Positions 1 to 9,482 of a stretch of 64,000 nt of DNA are shown one piece after another. Each line of letters begins with the position of its first letter. The stretch's first letter is position 1. The DNA lies in contig JACRMV010000001.1 of assembly GCA_016235025.1 (NCBI GenBank), positions 372,001-436,000 on the forward strand, in the 5' to 3' direction. A program made the translations under genes and the position numbers. Under the pieces are notes generated by a model that did no database searches, was not told the origin of the DNA, and saw only the letters and a program-made list of their open reading frames with translations. The DNA is from Rhodocyclales bacterium. Its GTDB lineage: Bacteria; Pseudomonadota; Gammaproteobacteria; Burkholderiales; Rhodocyclaceae.

Positions 1-686
1 GGATGTAGCGTGGCTTGGCCGGGTCTTCCTCGACCAGTTTGCGCAGGCGGGAAATCTGCACATCGATGGCGCGATCGAAAACTTCGTATTCGCGGCCGCG
101 CGCCAGTTCCATCAGCTTGTCGCGGCTCATTGGCTGGCGCGGGTGTCCCAGCAGGACGCGCAACAGGCTGAATTCGCCAGTGGTGAGGAGGATGGTTTCG
201 TCACCGCAGCGCAGTTCGCGCGTACCCAGATTGACTTCGCTGCGGCCAAACCGCACAACTTCCTCGACCAGCGCCGGGGCGCCGGCCGGCGGCGGCGCGG
301 CGCGGCGCCTCAGCACCGCATGGATGCGCGCCACCAGTTCGCGCGGGTTGAAGGGTTTGGGCAGGTAGTCGTCGGCGCCCATTTCAAGTCCGACGATGCG
401 GTCGACTTCGTCGCCCTTGGCGGTGAGCATGATGATTGCAACCGGATTTTTCATGCCGCGCAGGCGGCGACAGATGGCCAGGCCATCTTCGCCCGGCAGC
501 ATCAGGTCGAGCACGATCAGGTCGTAGAGCTCACGCTCCAGCGCGCGATCCATGGCCGCCGCATCGGGCGCGGCCCTGACGCTGAAGCCCTGGTCGGTGA
601 GGTAGCGTTCCAGTAACTGGCGCAGACGAAGATCGTCGTCGACGACGAGAATTCTGCTGTTGCGGCTGTCTTTGTCTTCGTTCATG
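1..686 (-). CDS. ompR: OmpR-type response regulator, 3' end cut by window edge
   Basis: This is a two-component DNA-binding response regulator that would act in the cytoplasm as partner of an EnvZ-like histidine kinase. The first 228 codons are visible, so roughly a dozen C-terminal residues lie outside the window. An N-terminal receiver domain carries the acidic triad (DDD near residues 16-18) and a phospho-acceptor Asp60 in VLDLMLPGEDG. A C-terminal winged helix follows, with the OmpR-like segment SRDKLMELARGREYEVFDRA. The resemblance to enterobacterial OmpR runs over the whole visible length. The ATG at 686 is chosen because it precedes the receiver domain by a normal short leader. The cognate kinase would be expected to the left of the window. 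Confidence 0.9.
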
Positions 687-812
687 GTGCAAATCGTAGC
701 GGTATCGCCGTCTGCCCGCTAGTCTGTTTTACAAACGATTACAAAGCGGGCATCGTCAAAACGCGTTACCGGGCCTAGAATTTCAGCAAATCATCTTTGA
801 TGGAGAGTCGCG

Positions 813-1124
813 GTGAAATCAGCGGGGCGTGTTTTCTGTCTGTCTGTAGTGTGTTCCTGGCTTTGCCTGGCGGCGCCGTTTGCAGCGGCGGAGCGAGGAC
901 ACCGCTGGGCGGACAGTCGCGACCTGCGCGAGCGCGGGCAACAGGAACGCGCCGGGGACCAGGGATTCGATCGTCGCGCCTTCGAGCAAGGCGAGGCGCG
1001 TCCGGATCAGCGCAACGAGCGTCTTTCGCCGGAAGACCGGTTGCAACTGCGCCGCGACGTGCGGGATGCCGGCCGCGATATTTACCCGGAGCGATCACGC
1101 CGGCACGGCTTCCGCCGTCATTGA
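813..1124 (+). CDS. small exported Arg/Asp-rich protein of unknown function
   Basis: The predicted 103-residue protein starts at a GTG preceded by a GGAG-type ribosome binding site at 802-807. Residues 1-26 form a clear signal peptide ending in AFAA/AAA-type small residues. The mature part is very rich in Arg, Glu, Gln and Asp and contains LSPEDRLQLRRDVRDAGRDI. That motif is typical of short periplasmic betaproteobacterial proteins with no assigned function. It stands alone between ompR and smpB. Export to the periplasm is inferred from the signal peptide, and no biochemical role can be given. Confidence 0.65.
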   Translation: MKSAGRVFCLSVVCSWLCLAAPFAAAERGHRWADSRDLRERGQQERAGDQGFDRRAFEQGEARPDQRNERLSPEDRLQLRRDVRDAGRDIYPERSRRHGFRRH

Positions 1125-1149
1125 GGCGCTGTGCGCTTACCTGCACCCT

Positions 1150-1599
1150 TCAGCCGCGCCGGTCGCGCATGACGCGCGCCTTCTCCCGCACCCAGTCGCG
1201 TTCCTTTTCGGCGTCGCGCTTGTCATGCTGCTTCTTGCCCTTGGCCAGGCCGATCGACAGTTTCACCCGCCCTTTGCTGTAATGCAGGTCCAGCGGCACG
1301 AGGGCATAGCCGGCGCGTTCCACCTTGCCGATCAGCTTTTCGATTTCATGGGCATTGAGCAGCAGCTTGCGCGTGCGCACCGGATCGGGCTGGACATGCG
1401 TTGAGGCCGACAGCAGGGCGGTAATATGCGCACCAATCAGGAATACCTCGCCGTTCTTGATGACGACATAGGCTTCCTTGATTTGCGCGCGACCGGCACG
1501 AATTGCCTTCACTTCCCAGCCTTCGAGCACCAGACCGGCTTCGTAGCGCTCTTCGATGAAATAGTCGTGAAATGCTTTCTTGTTGTCGGCGATGCTCAT
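1150..1599 (-). CDS. smpB: SsrA-binding protein SmpB
   Basis: SmpB binds tmRNA and delivers it to stalled ribosomes for trans-translation. The 149-residue product has the family start ([16 protein letters not shown]), the [14 protein letters not shown] core of the oligonucleotide-binding barrel, and the basic tail [17 protein letters not shown] that lies in the ribosome. The length is normal. The open frame extends further upstream, but the ATG at 1599 matches the family N-terminus. It is divergent from ratA, which is a common arrangement in proteobacteria. A tmRNA gene fragment also occurs at about 50.99 kb of this window. Confidence 0.97.
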   Translation of the reverse strand: MSIADNKKAFHDYFIEERYEAGLVLEGWEVKAIRAGRAQIKEAYVVIKNGEVFLIGAHITALLSASTHVQPDPVRTRKLLLNAHEIEKLIGKVERAGYALVPLDLHYSKGRVKLSIGLAKGKKQHDKRDAEKERDWVREKARVMRDRRG

Positions 1600-1680
1600 G
1601 GGGCGATACAGGGACGGTGCGCTAAAATGATGCGCAATTCTACTGTACGCTACTCCCTGACCCCGCCCGTTTTTCCATCC

Positions 1681-2112
1681 ATGGCCCTCGTCGAGAAATC
1701 CGTCCTGATCGAACGCACACCGGCGCAGATGTTTGATCTGGTCGATCGCGTCGAGGACTACGCCAGCTTTCTGCCCTGGTGTGGCGGCGCCGAGCTGCAC
1801 GAGCGCACGGCGACGCATACGGCGGCCACCATCCGCATCAACTACCACGGCATCAAGTCGCATTTTTCGACGGAAAACACCAAGGAAGCGCCGCGCTTGA
1901 TGACAATCCGCCTGACGGACGGGCCGTTTGCCCACATGGATGGCCACTGGCGCTTCACTCCGCTGGGCGAGACCGCCTGCAAGGTCGAGTTCCGGCTGCA
2001 CTATGAATTTTCCAGCAAGGTGCTGGAAAAGGTACTCGGGCCGGTGTTCAACCACGTCACGGCGACCTTTGTCGAATCCTTCGTGAAACGGGCGCAGAGG
2101 GTCTATGGCTGA
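1681..2112 (+). CDS. ratA: RatA / coenzyme Q-binding START-like protein
   Basis: The 143-residue protein belongs to the polyketide cyclase/START-like family (RatA, YfjG, COQ10-like). These proteins bind hydrophobic ligands and are implicated in ubiquinone function or ribosome association. The family start [21 protein letters not shown], the [10 protein letters not shown] segment and the C-terminal [20 protein letters not shown] match. It lies divergent to smpB and overlaps rnfH by 8 nt, so the two are probably co-transcribed and translationally coupled. The ATG at 1681 is chosen from the family N-terminus. Confidence 0.92.
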   Translation: MALVEKSVLIERTPAQMFDLVDRVEDYASFLPWCGGAELHERTATHTAATIRINYHGIKSHFSTENTKEAPRLMTIRLTDGPFAHMDGHWRFTPLGETACKVEFRLHYEFSSKVLEKVLGPVFNHVTATFVESFVKRAQRVYG

Positions 2113-2437
2113 AAACATCCAGATTGACGTGGGCTATGCCCTGCCGCAACGGCAAGAGATCATCCATCTCGCCTTGCCCGCCGGCAGCACGGTGCAGCAG
2201 GCGATTGAAGCCTCCGGTCTGCTGGCGAAATATCCGGAAATCGATGTGGCGCAGAACAAGCTGGGCATTTACGCCAAGCTGGTCAAGCCCGATACCCTCT
2301 TGCACGACCACGACCGGGTGGAAATCTATCGCCCGCTGATTGCCGATCCGAAGGAAGTGCGCAAGGCGCGTGCGGCCGAGGGCAAGGCCATGAAGAAGGG
2401 CGGGGGCACCGACGCGGGTACGGCCGACAGCGAGTAA
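2105..2437 (+). CDS. rnfH: RnfH / UPF0125 (RatB) family protein
   Basis: The 110-residue product has the ubiquitin-like UPF0125 fold signature: [40 protein letters not shown] and [13 protein letters not shown]. The biochemical role of the family is uncertain. Genes of this family regularly follow ratA, sometimes under the name ratB. It overlaps the end of ratA by 8 nt, which suggests translational coupling. The C-terminal 25 residues are a low-complexity Lys/Gly/Ala tail that is probably disordered. Confidence 0.9.
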   Translation: MAENIQIDVGYALPQRQEIIHLALPAGSTVQQAIEASGLLAKYPEIDVAQNKLGIYAKLVKPDTLLHDHDRVEIYRPLIADPKEVRKARAAEGKAMKKGGGTDAGTADSE

Positions 2438-2444
2438 TCGGCAG

Positions 2445-2470
2445 AAAAGTCGGCGCTGGTGATACGCCGA
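2445..2470 (+). repeat. dispersed 24-bp repeat, intergenic copy
   Basis: This is the copy of the AAAGTCGGCG-N-TGG-Y-GATAC repeat that lies outside genes, between rnfH and guaB. Unlike most other copies it ends in CGCCGA, so TCGGCG and CGCCGA form a 6-bp inverted repeat around a 9-nt loop. Other copies are at 15101, 18537, 19351, 22683, 24558, 29071 and 40171. Confidence 0.65.
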
Positions 2471-2511
2471 TAAAGGGCGCGCGAGGCGGCCGGCGAAGGG
2501 CTTCGAGTGCG

Positions 2512-2517
2512 TATAAT
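2512..2517 (+). promoter_or_regulatory. probable -10 box of the guaB promoter
   Basis: A perfect TATAAT lies 27 nt upstream of the guaB start. No good -35 hexamer is seen at the expected spacing, so the promoter call rests on the -10 box alone. An AAGGA ribosome binding site follows close to the ATG. Confidence 0.4.
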
Positions 2518-2543
2518 GCTCTTTTGGCCGCAAGGAATTTATC

Positions 2544-4004
2544 ATGCGTATCCTCCAGAAGGCGCTGACGTTTGACGACGTCCTCCTGGTTCCGGCTCAT
2601 TCGGCGATTCTTCCGCGCGATGTCAGCCTCGCCACCCGCCTCACCCGCAACATTCAACTCAACATGCCGCTGGTTTCCGCCGCGATGGACACGGTGACGG
2701 AAGCGCGCCTGGCGATTGCCCTGGCCCAGGAAGGCGGCATCGGCATCGTGCACAAGAACCTTACGCCCAGGCAGCAGGCGGCCGAGGTAGCCAAGGTCAA
2801 GCGCTTCGAATCCGGTGTGTTGAAAGATCCGATTACCATTCCGCCGACCATGACGGTGCGTGAGGCGATTGCCCTGACCCGCCAGAACCGGATTTCCGGC
2901 CTACCGGTGGTCGATGCCGGTCGTGTGGTCGGCATCGTCACCAACCGCGATTTGCGTTTTGAAACCCGGATGGATGATCCCGTGGCCAGCATCATGACGC
3001 CGCGTGAACGTTTGGTGACGGTGAAGGAAGGTGCCAGCGTCGAGGAAGCCAAGGCGCTGATGCACAAGCATCGCCTGGAACGCGTGCTGGTGATCAGCGA
3101 CAGCTTCGAGTTGCTCGGTCTGATGACGGTGAAGGATATTCTCAAGTCCTCCGAACACCCGCTGGCGGCGAAAGACAGCCTGGGTCACTTGCGTGTCGGC
3201 GCCGCGATCGGCGTGGGTGCGGGTACCGAGCAGCGCGCCGAATTGCTGGCGGAAGCCGGCGTGGATGTGATCGTGGTGGATACCGCCCACGGCCATTCCG
3301 AAGGCGTTCTCAAGCGTGTGGAGTGGGTCAAGAAACATTTTCCGCAGGTCGAGGTGATCGGCGGCAATATCGCCACCGCGAGCGCGGCGAAGGCGCTGGT
3401 GGATCACGGCGCCGATGGCGTCAAGGTCGGCATCGGCCCCGGTTCGATCTGCACCACGCGCATCGTCGCCGGCGTCGGCGTGCCGCAGATCACGGCCATC
3501 GACAAGGTGGCGAATGCGCTGGCCGCAACCAACGTGCCGATGATCGCCGATGGCGGCATCCGCTATTCGGGCGATATCGCCAAGGCGATTGCCGCCGGCG
3601 CCAATGCGGTGATGATGGGCGGGTTGTTTGCCGGCACCGAGGAAGCGCCGGGCGAAACCGTGCTGTTCCAGGGACGTTCGTACAAGGCCTATCGCGGCAT
3701 GGGCAGCCTTGGGGCGATGAAGGAGGGCGCGGCGGATCGCTACTTCCAGGATTCCGACGCCAACGTCGAAAAGCTGGTGCCGGAAGGCATCGAAGGTCGC
3801 GTGCCGTACAAGGGGCCGGTCGGAGCGGTCATCCATCAGCTGATGGGCGGCGTGCGTGCCGCGATGGGTTATGTCGGCTGCGGCACCATCGATGACATGC
3901 GGGCCCGTGCCGAATTCGTCGAGATCACCGCGGCGGGGATCCGCGAGTCGCATGTACATGATGTGCAGATCACCAAGGAAGCGCCCAATTACCACATCGA
4001 TTGA
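2544..4004 (+). CDS. guaB: IMP dehydrogenase
   Basis: GuaB oxidises IMP to XMP with NAD+, the first committed step of GMP synthesis. The 486-residue length is normal. The N-terminal barrel begins with [15 protein letters not shown]. Two CBS domains occupy about residues 95-205. The active-site loop is [17 protein letters not shown] with catalytic Cys303, and the flap region is [10 protein letters not shown]. The C-terminus ends in the YHID-type tail seen in many relatives. guaA follows 93 nt downstream on the same strand, so both GMP-branch enzymes are likely to be expressed together. Confidence 0.98.
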   Translation: MRILQKALTFDDVLLVPAHSAILPRDVSLATRLTRNIQLNMPLVSAAMDTVTEARLAIALAQEGGIGIVHKNLTPRQQAAEVAKVKRFESGVLKDPITIPPTMTVREAIALTRQNRISGLPVVDAGRVVGIVTNRDLRFETRMDDPVASIMTPRERLVTVKEGASVEEAKALMHKHRLERVLVISDSFELLGLMTVKDILKSSEHPLAAKDSLGHLRVGAAIGVGAGTEQRAELLAEAGVDVIVVDTAHGHSEGVLKRVEWVKKHFPQVEVIGGNIATASAAKALVDHGADGVKVGIGPGSICTTRIVAGVGVPQITAIDKVANALAATNVPMIADGGIRYSGDIAKAIAAGANAVMMGGLFAGTEEAPGETVLFQGRSYKAYRGMGSLGAMKEGAADRYFQDSDANVEKLVPEGIEGRVPYKGPVGAVIHQLMGGVRAAMGYVGCGTIDDMRARAEFVEITAAGIRESHVHDVQITKEAPNYHID

Positions 4005-4097
4005 TGGCATGCCGCGTGACCCAGGGCGGCTGCGGCCGCCTTTCCTGTTTCTGCATCCTGCCGATCCCCGTTGCTGCATAGTTACCGGACCTTATTC

Positions 4098-5663
4098 ATG
4101 AGTCACCAGAAAATCCTCATTCTCGACTTCGGTTCCCAGTTCTCGCAACTGATCGCCCGTCGCGTGCGTGAACAGCAGGTGTATTGCGAACTGCATTCAT
4201 TTGATGTCGGGGCTGATTTCATCCGCAGTTTTGCGCCGTCCGGCATCATTCTTTCCGGCGGACCGAACTCGGTCTACGAGGCGGAGGAGTGGAAAGCCCC
4301 GGCCATTGTGTTCGAACTGGGTGTGCCGGTGCTGGGCATTTGCTACGGCATGCAAACCATGGCCGCACAACTTGGCGGCAAGGTCGAGAGTGGCGTCACC
4401 CGCGAGTTTGGCTACGCCGAAGTCCGCGCGCGTGGACATTCACAGTTATTCCGCGACATTCAGGATCGCAGCAATGCCGAAGGCCATGGCCTGCTCGAAG
4501 TCTGGATGAGCCATGGCGACAAGGTGACCGAGTTGCCACCCGGCTTCAAGGCCATCGCCGACAATGCGGCGACGCCGATTGCCGCCATGGCCGACGAGGC
4601 ACGCGGTTTCTACGGCGTCCAGTTTCATCCGGAAGTAACGCATACCCTGAAGGGGCGGGAGATTCTGGCCCGTTTCGTGCGCGATATCTGCGCCTGTCGC
4701 GGCGACTGGAACATGCCCGGCTACATCGACGAAGCCGTAGCGAAAATTCGCGCCCAGGTGGGCGGGAACGAAGTCATCCTCGGGCTTTCCGGTGGCGTCG
4801 ACTCAAGTGTGGCGGCGGCGCTGATACATCGCGCCATCGGCGACCGGCTCACCTGCGTGTTCGTCGATAACGGCTTGTTGCGGCTCAATGAGGGGCAGCA
4901 GGTAATGGATATATTTGCCCGCAACCTCGGGGTCAAGGTCATTCATGTCGATGCCACAGCCCAGTTCATGGGGCATCTTGCGGGCGTGAGCGACCCGGAA
5001 CAAAAGCGCAAGATCATCGGCCGTGAATTCGTCGAAGTGTTCCAGGCCGAGGCGCAGAAGCTGCCCGACGCAAAATGGCTGGCGCAAGGCACCATCTACC
5101 CTGACGTCATCGAATCGGCGGGCGCCAAGACCAAAAAGGCGCACACCATCAAGAGCCACCACAATGTCGGCGGCTTGCCTGAAACGCTCAAGCTCAGGCT
5201 GCTGGAGCCCTTGCGCGAGTTGTTCAAGGACGAAGTGCGTGAACTCGGTGTGGCGCTCGGATTGCCGCACGAGATGGTCTATCGCCACCCCTTCCCCGGC
5301 CCTGGCCTCGGGGTGCGAATCCTGGGCGAGGTAAAACAGGAATTCGCTGACCTGTTGCGCCGCGCTGATGCGATTTTCATCGATGAACTACGCGCCGCCG
5401 GCTGGTACGAAAAGACCAGTCAGGCGTTCGTCGTCTTCCTTCCGGTCAAGAGCGTCGGCGTCATGGGCGACGGCCGTACTTACGACTATGTGGTTGCCCT
5501 GCGCGCGGTGGAAACCTCCGATTTCATGACCGCAAAATGGTCGGAATTGCCCCACGAGTTGCTCGCTCGCGTCTCCAACCGCATTATCAATGAAATACGT
5601 GGCATCAATCGCGTCGTTTACGACATCTCCGGCAAGCCGCCGGCGACCATCGAGTGGGAATGA
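4098..5663 (+). CDS. guaA: GMP synthase (glutamine-hydrolysing)
   Basis: GuaA converts XMP to GMP using glutamine and ATP. The 521-residue protein has an N-terminal class I glutamine amidotransferase domain, with nucleophile Cys in [11 protein letters not shown] and the His/Glu pair in [11 protein letters not shown]. The ATP pyrophosphatase domain carries the PP-loop [17 protein letters not shown]. The dimerisation domain ends in KPPATIEWE. The frame is open further upstream, but [19 protein letters not shown] is the family start, giving ATG 4098. It lies downstream of guaB in the same direction. Confidence 0.98.
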   Translation: MSHQKILILDFGSQFSQLIARRVREQQVYCELHSFDVGADFIRSFAPSGIILSGGPNSVYEAEEWKAPAIVFELGVPVLGICYGMQTMAAQLGGKVESGVTREFGYAEVRARGHSQLFRDIQDRSNAEGHGLLEVWMSHGDKVTELPPGFKAIADNAATPIAAMADEARGFYGVQFHPEVTHTLKGREILARFVRDICACRGDWNMPGYIDEAVAKIRAQVGGNEVILGLSGGVDSSVAAALIHRAIGDRLTCVFVDNGLLRLNEGQQVMDIFARNLGVKVIHVDATAQFMGHLAGVSDPEQKRKIIGREFVEVFQAEAQKLPDAKWLAQGTIYPDVIESAGAKTKKAHTIKSHHNVGGLPETLKLRLLEPLRELFKDEVRELGVALGLPHEMVYRHPFPGPGLGVRILGEVKQEFADLLRRADAIFIDELRAAGWYEKTSQAFVVFLPVKSVGVMGDGRTYDYVVALRAVETSDFMTAKWSELPHELLARVSNRIINEIRGINRVVYDISGKPPATIEWE

Positions 5664-5667
5664 TTTG

Positions 5668-6459
5668 ATGTCAATTCTGGGTTGGCTGATCATCATGTCG
5701 CTGGCGGGGGGCATCCTGAGCGTTCTGGCTGCGGCAGCGATTTCTTTCCGGGCGCCGGTGCATTGGGTTTCGCTGCTGGTCAGTTATGCCATTGGTGCAT
5801 TGCTTGGCGCGGCATTTCTCGAAGTGTTGCCGCATGCCATTACCGCCAGCGGCGATGCGGCGACCACGACGGCAACGGTGCTCGGCGGCATCCTGGTTTT
5901 TTTCATACTGGAAAAGCTGGTGCTGTGGCGCCATTGCCATATCGAGTCTTGCGAAGGGCACGAGCCGAAACTCTCGCACCACAGCCACGGTGGCGACCAC
6001 GGCCGCAGCGGCATGCTGATCATGATCGGCGATACCTTCCACAATGCGGTCGATGGCGTGTTGATCGCCGCCGCCTTCATGGAAGACGTGCGGCTCGGCA
6101 TCATTACCGGGGTGGCCATGATTGCGCATGAAATCCCCCAGGAAATTGGCGACTTCATGATCTTGCTGCATTCCGGCTATTCCAAGCCACGCGCGCTGGC
6201 TTTGAATATCCTGTCCAGTTTCGCCATGCTGGCTGGCGCCTTGCTGGCGTATATGGCACTGGGTGAGATGCAGAGCGCAGTGCCGGTGTTGCTGGCGCTG
6301 GCATCGGCGAGCATGATCTATGTTGCTGTCGCCGATCTGATTCCCGGCCTGCACAAGCGTCCTGAATTAGGTGCAACGGTACAACAGGCCTTACTCATCA
6401 GCGCCGGGATTGCCAGCATTGTGCTGACTCACCGCCTCGTCGACCACTTTGCGGGCTGA
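5668..6459 (+). CDS. ZIP-family divalent metal transporter
   Basis: The 263-residue inner-membrane protein has about eight hydrophobic segments and a His-rich cytoplasmic loop (HHSHGGDHGR near residues 110-120). The two metal-binding helices of ZIP transporters are present as GDTFHNAVDGVLIAA and AHEIPQEIGDFMIL. ZIP proteins import zinc and sometimes other divalent metals. The gene starts 4 nt after the guaA stop, so the two could be co-transcribed. The substrate cannot be told from sequence alone. Its 3' end overlaps the convergent small membrane gene by 69 nt. Confidence 0.88.
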   Translation: MSILGWLIIMSLAGGILSVLAAAAISFRAPVHWVSLLVSYAIGALLGAAFLEVLPHAITASGDAATTTATVLGGILVFFILEKLVLWRHCHIESCEGHEPKLSHHSHGGDHGRSGMLIMIGDTFHNAVDGVLIAAAFMEDVRLGIITGVAMIAHEIPQEIGDFMILLHSGYSKPRALALNILSSFAMLAGALLAYMALGEMQSAVPVLLALASASMIYVAVADLIPGLHKRPELGATVQQALLISAGIASIVLTHRLVDHFAG

Positions 6460-6615
6460 TTGCCGTCGACGATAAGGCGTGCCGAACAACCAGAGAAAGA
6501 GCGCCAGCGGGGCGACGCCATACAGCACAAGCGTAAGGATGCCGGCGGTGAGATTGGACTCGGTTGCCGCCATCAAGATGATGACATACAGCCAGGCGAT
6601 GGCAATGATATACAT
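6391..6615 (-). CDS. small two-helix inner-membrane protein, unknown
   Basis: The 74-residue product begins MYIIAIAWLYVIILMAATES and contains a second hydrophobic helix (AGILTLVLYGVAPLALFLWL), followed by a basic FGTPYRRR stop-transfer and a polar tail. This topology suggests a small inner-membrane protein. Similar proteins are seen next to unrelated genes in betaproteobacteria, but no function is known to me. An in-frame start 21 nt further upstream is possible. It runs convergent to the ZIP gene and overlaps its last 69 nt. Confidence 0.6.
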   Translation of the reverse strand: MYIIAIAWLYVIILMAATESNLTAGILTLVLYGVAPLALFLWLFGTPYRRRQSARKVVDEAVSQHNAGNPGADE

Positions 6616-6722
6616 GGCGCGATTGTAGTTTGGCAAGAGAAAACTGGCAGAATAAAATCCGGCTCAAAACGAATTTTCATCTGTATCCAGGTTGGATTTA
6701 TTGCGGCTTTGTGACGGATTTC

Positions 6723-6751
6723 TTGACACCAGCTATTGTGCAATGCAAAAT
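6723..6751 (+). promoter_or_regulatory. probable phaC promoter with overlapping TGCAA-type motif
   Basis: A consensus TTGACA (6723-6728) is separated by 17 nt from a weak CAAAAT (6746-6751), ahead of phaC. The spacer contains TTGTGCAATGCAA (6736-6748), a partly symmetric TGC-rich sequence. PhaR repressors bind TGC/GCA-rich sites, so this may be an operator. That last point is inference. Confidence 0.45.
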
Positions 6752-6777
6752 CAACGAATTATTTCAGGAGCTTACGT

Positions 6778-8517
6778 ATGACTTCCACCCCTGATCCGGC
6801 CGTAGCCGTCAAAACAATGCAACAGGCAAGCGAGGCTTTTTTTCAGGGGTTTAGCCAGTTTCTCGCAGCGCAGGCACAAAATGCTCCGGGGGGCGGGGCT
6901 GCTCCTGTAAATCTGCCTGGCCTTGGCGTGGAAGCAGAGGCATTCAAGGCGATGCAGCAGGAATGGTCGCTGCGCCACCAGCAACTCTGGCAAGCCATCC
7001 TGAACAAAGAGGCGAATCAGCCGGCGCCCCAGATTGCTGTTCCCGAGCCGGGTGATAAGCGCTTCGCCCATCCGTCGTGGAGTGCAAGCCCGGTCTACGA
7101 TTATCTGCGCCAGGCTTATCTGCTGAATGCAGAGTACCTGCGCAAGGCCGCAGAACTTACACCGGTGGCTGACGGCAAGTCCAAAGACCGGATGCGCTTC
7201 ATGACCCGCCAGGTCATTGATGCCTTGGCGCCGTCGAACTTCGTGGCGACCAACCCGGAGTTCGTCCAGACTGCGCTCGATACCCAGGGCGAAAGTATTC
7301 GTCAGGGGATCCAGAATCTGATCGGCGACATGGAAAAAGGTCGCATTTCGATGACCGATGACGCGGCTTTCGAGGTCGGCCGCAACTTGGCGATCACACC
7401 CGGCGCCGTGGTTTTCGAGAATGAGTTGATGCAGTTGATTCAGTATTCACCGCTCACCGACACGGTAGCGAAGCGGCCGCTCCTGCTGGTGCCGCCCTGT
7501 ATCAACAAGTTCTACATTCTTGACTTGCAGCCGGAGAATTCCTTTGTTCGCTATGCCGTGGAGCAGGGCAATACCGTGTTCCTGGTGTCATGGCGTAACG
7601 TGCAGGAGGACCAGGGTCATTTGACGTGGGATGATTACCTTGAACAGGGGCCGTTGACCGCGTTCCGCGTAGTACGTGAAATCTGTAGCACGGATCAGGT
7701 CAATGCACTGGGCTTTTGTGTCGGCGGCACGCTGCTGACTTCGGCGCTGGCCGTTGCCCGTGCCCGTGGCGAGAACCCTGTGGCTTCGCTGACGCTGCTG
7801 ACGACTCTGCTCGATTTTTCCGATGCCGGCGAACTGGGCTGTCTGGTTGATGAGGCCTCGGTCGCGACGCGCGAGGCGACCATCGGGAAGGGAGGCCTGC
7901 TGCGCGGTAGTGAACTGGCCAGCGTTTTTTCCGCCTTGCGGGCCAACGACCTGATCTGGAATTATGTGGTGGGCAACTATCTGAAAGGCAACAAGCCGCC
8001 CGCCTTCGACCTGCTTTACTGGAACTCCGATTCGACCAACCTGCCGGGGCCGTTCCTCGCTTGGTATCTGCGCAACATGTACCTCGAAAACAACCTGCGT
8101 GTTCCGGGAAAACTCGAGATGTGCGGCGTCAAGGTGGACCTTGGCCGTGTCGATATGCCGGCCTTTTTGCTGGCCAGCCGCGAGGATCACATCGTGCCGT
8201 GGAAGACCTCGTATCTTGGCCGCCGTCTGCTGGGTGGCGAGACAACCTTCGTTCTCGGCGCTTCCGGGCATATTGCCGGGCCGATCAATCCTGCATCCAA
8301 GAACAAGCGCAGCTACTGGGTCAGCGAGAGCGATTCGGCTGTTGCCGATGACTGGCTGGCCCAGTCGACAGAGGTCAAGGGGAGCTGGTGGCCACTGTGG
8401 GTGACATGGCTGAAAAAATATGCCGATGGCGAGATTCCGGCGCGAGGGCGTCTTGGCAGCGCCGACTATTCGCCGATCGAGCCGGCGCCGGGACGTTACG
8501 TCAAGGAGAAGGCATAA
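6778..8517 (+). CDS. phaC: class I poly(3-hydroxyalkanoate) synthase
   Basis: PhaC polymerises 3-hydroxybutyryl-CoA into polyhydroxybutyrate at granule surfaces. The 579-residue length fits class I synthases. The lipase-like box is GFCVGG with nucleophile Cys314 in place of Ser. The other triad members are probably the Asp in SREDHIVPW and the His in SGHIAGPINP. The N-terminal PhaC domain includes NPEFVQTALDTQGESIRQGI. ATG 6778 is chosen over an earlier in-frame ATG (6736) because CAGGAG lies 8 nt upstream. phaB and phaR follow; no phaA thiolase is present here. Confidence 0.97.
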   Translation: MTSTPDPAVAVKTMQQASEAFFQGFSQFLAAQAQNAPGGGAAPVNLPGLGVEAEAFKAMQQEWSLRHQQLWQAILNKEANQPAPQIAVPEPGDKRFAHPSWSASPVYDYLRQAYLLNAEYLRKAAELTPVADGKSKDRMRFMTRQVIDALAPSNFVATNPEFVQTALDTQGESIRQGIQNLIGDMEKGRISMTDDAAFEVGRNLAITPGAVVFENELMQLIQYSPLTDTVAKRPLLLVPPCINKFYILDLQPENSFVRYAVEQGNTVFLVSWRNVQEDQGHLTWDDYLEQGPLTAFRVVREICSTDQVNALGFCVGGTLLTSALAVARARGENPVASLTLLTTLLDFSDAGELGCLVDEASVATREATIGKGGLLRGSELASVFSALRANDLIWNYVVGNYLKGNKPPAFDLLYWNSDSTNLPGPFLAWYLRNMYLENNLRVPGKLEMCGVKVDLGRVDMPAFLLASREDHIVPWKTSYLGRRLLGGETTFVLGASGHIAGPINPASKNKRSYWVSESDSAVADDWLAQSTEVKGSWWPLWVTWLKKYADGEIPARGRLGSADYSPIEPAPGRYVKEKA

Positions 8518-8645
8518 CAGAATGTGGCGTTTCGTCACTGCAGCATACGCTCAAGCTTGGGGGCTAAATTATCAGGCAGAGCGTTTCACCGGGTTCCGTG
8601 CCCGATAACTTGGCAGGTTTTTTCACCACAGATGGAGTAGCGAAA

Positions 8646-9389
8646 ATGACAAAGAAAGTAGCATTGGTAACAGGAGCAATGGGTGGCTTGGGCACCGCAA
8701 TTTGCATGGCTTTTGCGCAAGCCGGACACAAGGTGGTCGCTGCCTATCATCCCGAGTACGACAAGAAGGACGACTGGCTCAAGGAAATGGCAGCTGCCGG
8801 ACATCAGGATATCGTCTGCGTTGCCGGCGATATTTCAGTGTTTGAAGATTGCCAACGCATGGTGGCCGAGGCCGAAGCTCAGGCTGGCCAGGTCGATATC
8901 CTGGTCAATAACGCCGGGATCACGCGCGACAAGTTTTTTGCCAAGATGGAAAAAGACCAGTGGGATGCGGTGATCGCAACCAACCTCACCAGCCTCTTCA
9001 ACATGACCAAGCAGGTTTCGGTCAAGATGGCCGAGCGCGGCTGGGGACGCATCATCAATATTTCGTCGGTGAATGGCGTCAAGGGCCAGGCCGGGCAAAC
9101 CAATTATTCGGCGGCCAAGGCTGGCGTCATCGGCTTTACCAAGGCATTGGCCCAGGAGATGGCAACCAAGGGCGTGACCGTCAATGCGATCGCTCCTGGC
9201 TACATCGCCACCAAGATGGTCATGGCGATTCGCGAAGATGTTCTTAACAGCATCATCGAGACAGTGCCGATGAAGCGCCTTGGCAAGCCCGAAGAAATCG
9301 GCGGCCTGTGTAACTATCTGGCGTCCGACCTTGCCGGCTACATGACCGGGGCGACATTGAACATGAATGGTGGTCTGTATTATCAGTAA
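8646..9389 (+). CDS. phaB: acetoacetyl-CoA reductase
   Basis: PhaB reduces acetoacetyl-CoA to (R)-3-hydroxybutyryl-CoA with NADPH, feeding PhaC. The 247-residue short-chain dehydrogenase has the Rossmann motif TGAMGGLG, the NNAG motif, and the catalytic Ser-Tyr-Lys set in ISSVNGVKGQAGQTNYSAAK. The start MTKKVALVTGAMGG is the family start. It follows phaC by 128 nt, and a strong terminator lies directly after it, so phaC-phaB form one transcription unit. Confidence 0.96.
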   Translation: MTKKVALVTGAMGGLGTAICMAFAQAGHKVVAAYHPEYDKKDDWLKEMAAAGHQDIVCVAGDISVFEDCQRMVAEAEAQAGQVDILVNNAGITRDKFFAKMEKDQWDAVIATNLTSLFNMTKQVSVKMAERGWGRIINISSVNGVKGQAGQTNYSAAKAGVIGFTKALAQEMATKGVTVNAIAPGYIATKMVMAIREDVLNSIIETVPMKRLGKPEEIGGLCNYLASDLAGYMTGATLNMNGGLYYQ

Positions 9390-9405
9390 CTGTTGTTGCT
9401 CGTTT

Positions 9406-9443
9406 GAATCATCCTCCTGCTGCGGCAGGAGGATGATTCTTTC
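9406..9443 (+). terminator. rho-independent terminator after phaB
   Basis: A perfect 15-bp stem (GAATCATCCTCCTGC at 9406-9420 with its complement at 9425-9439) encloses a 4-nt loop and is followed by a short T-run. It ends the phaC-phaB unit and separates it from phaR. Confidence 0.85.
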
Positions 9444-9482
9444 GATCAAAAGTACGATACTGAACCGCTGGAGGAGAAGGTA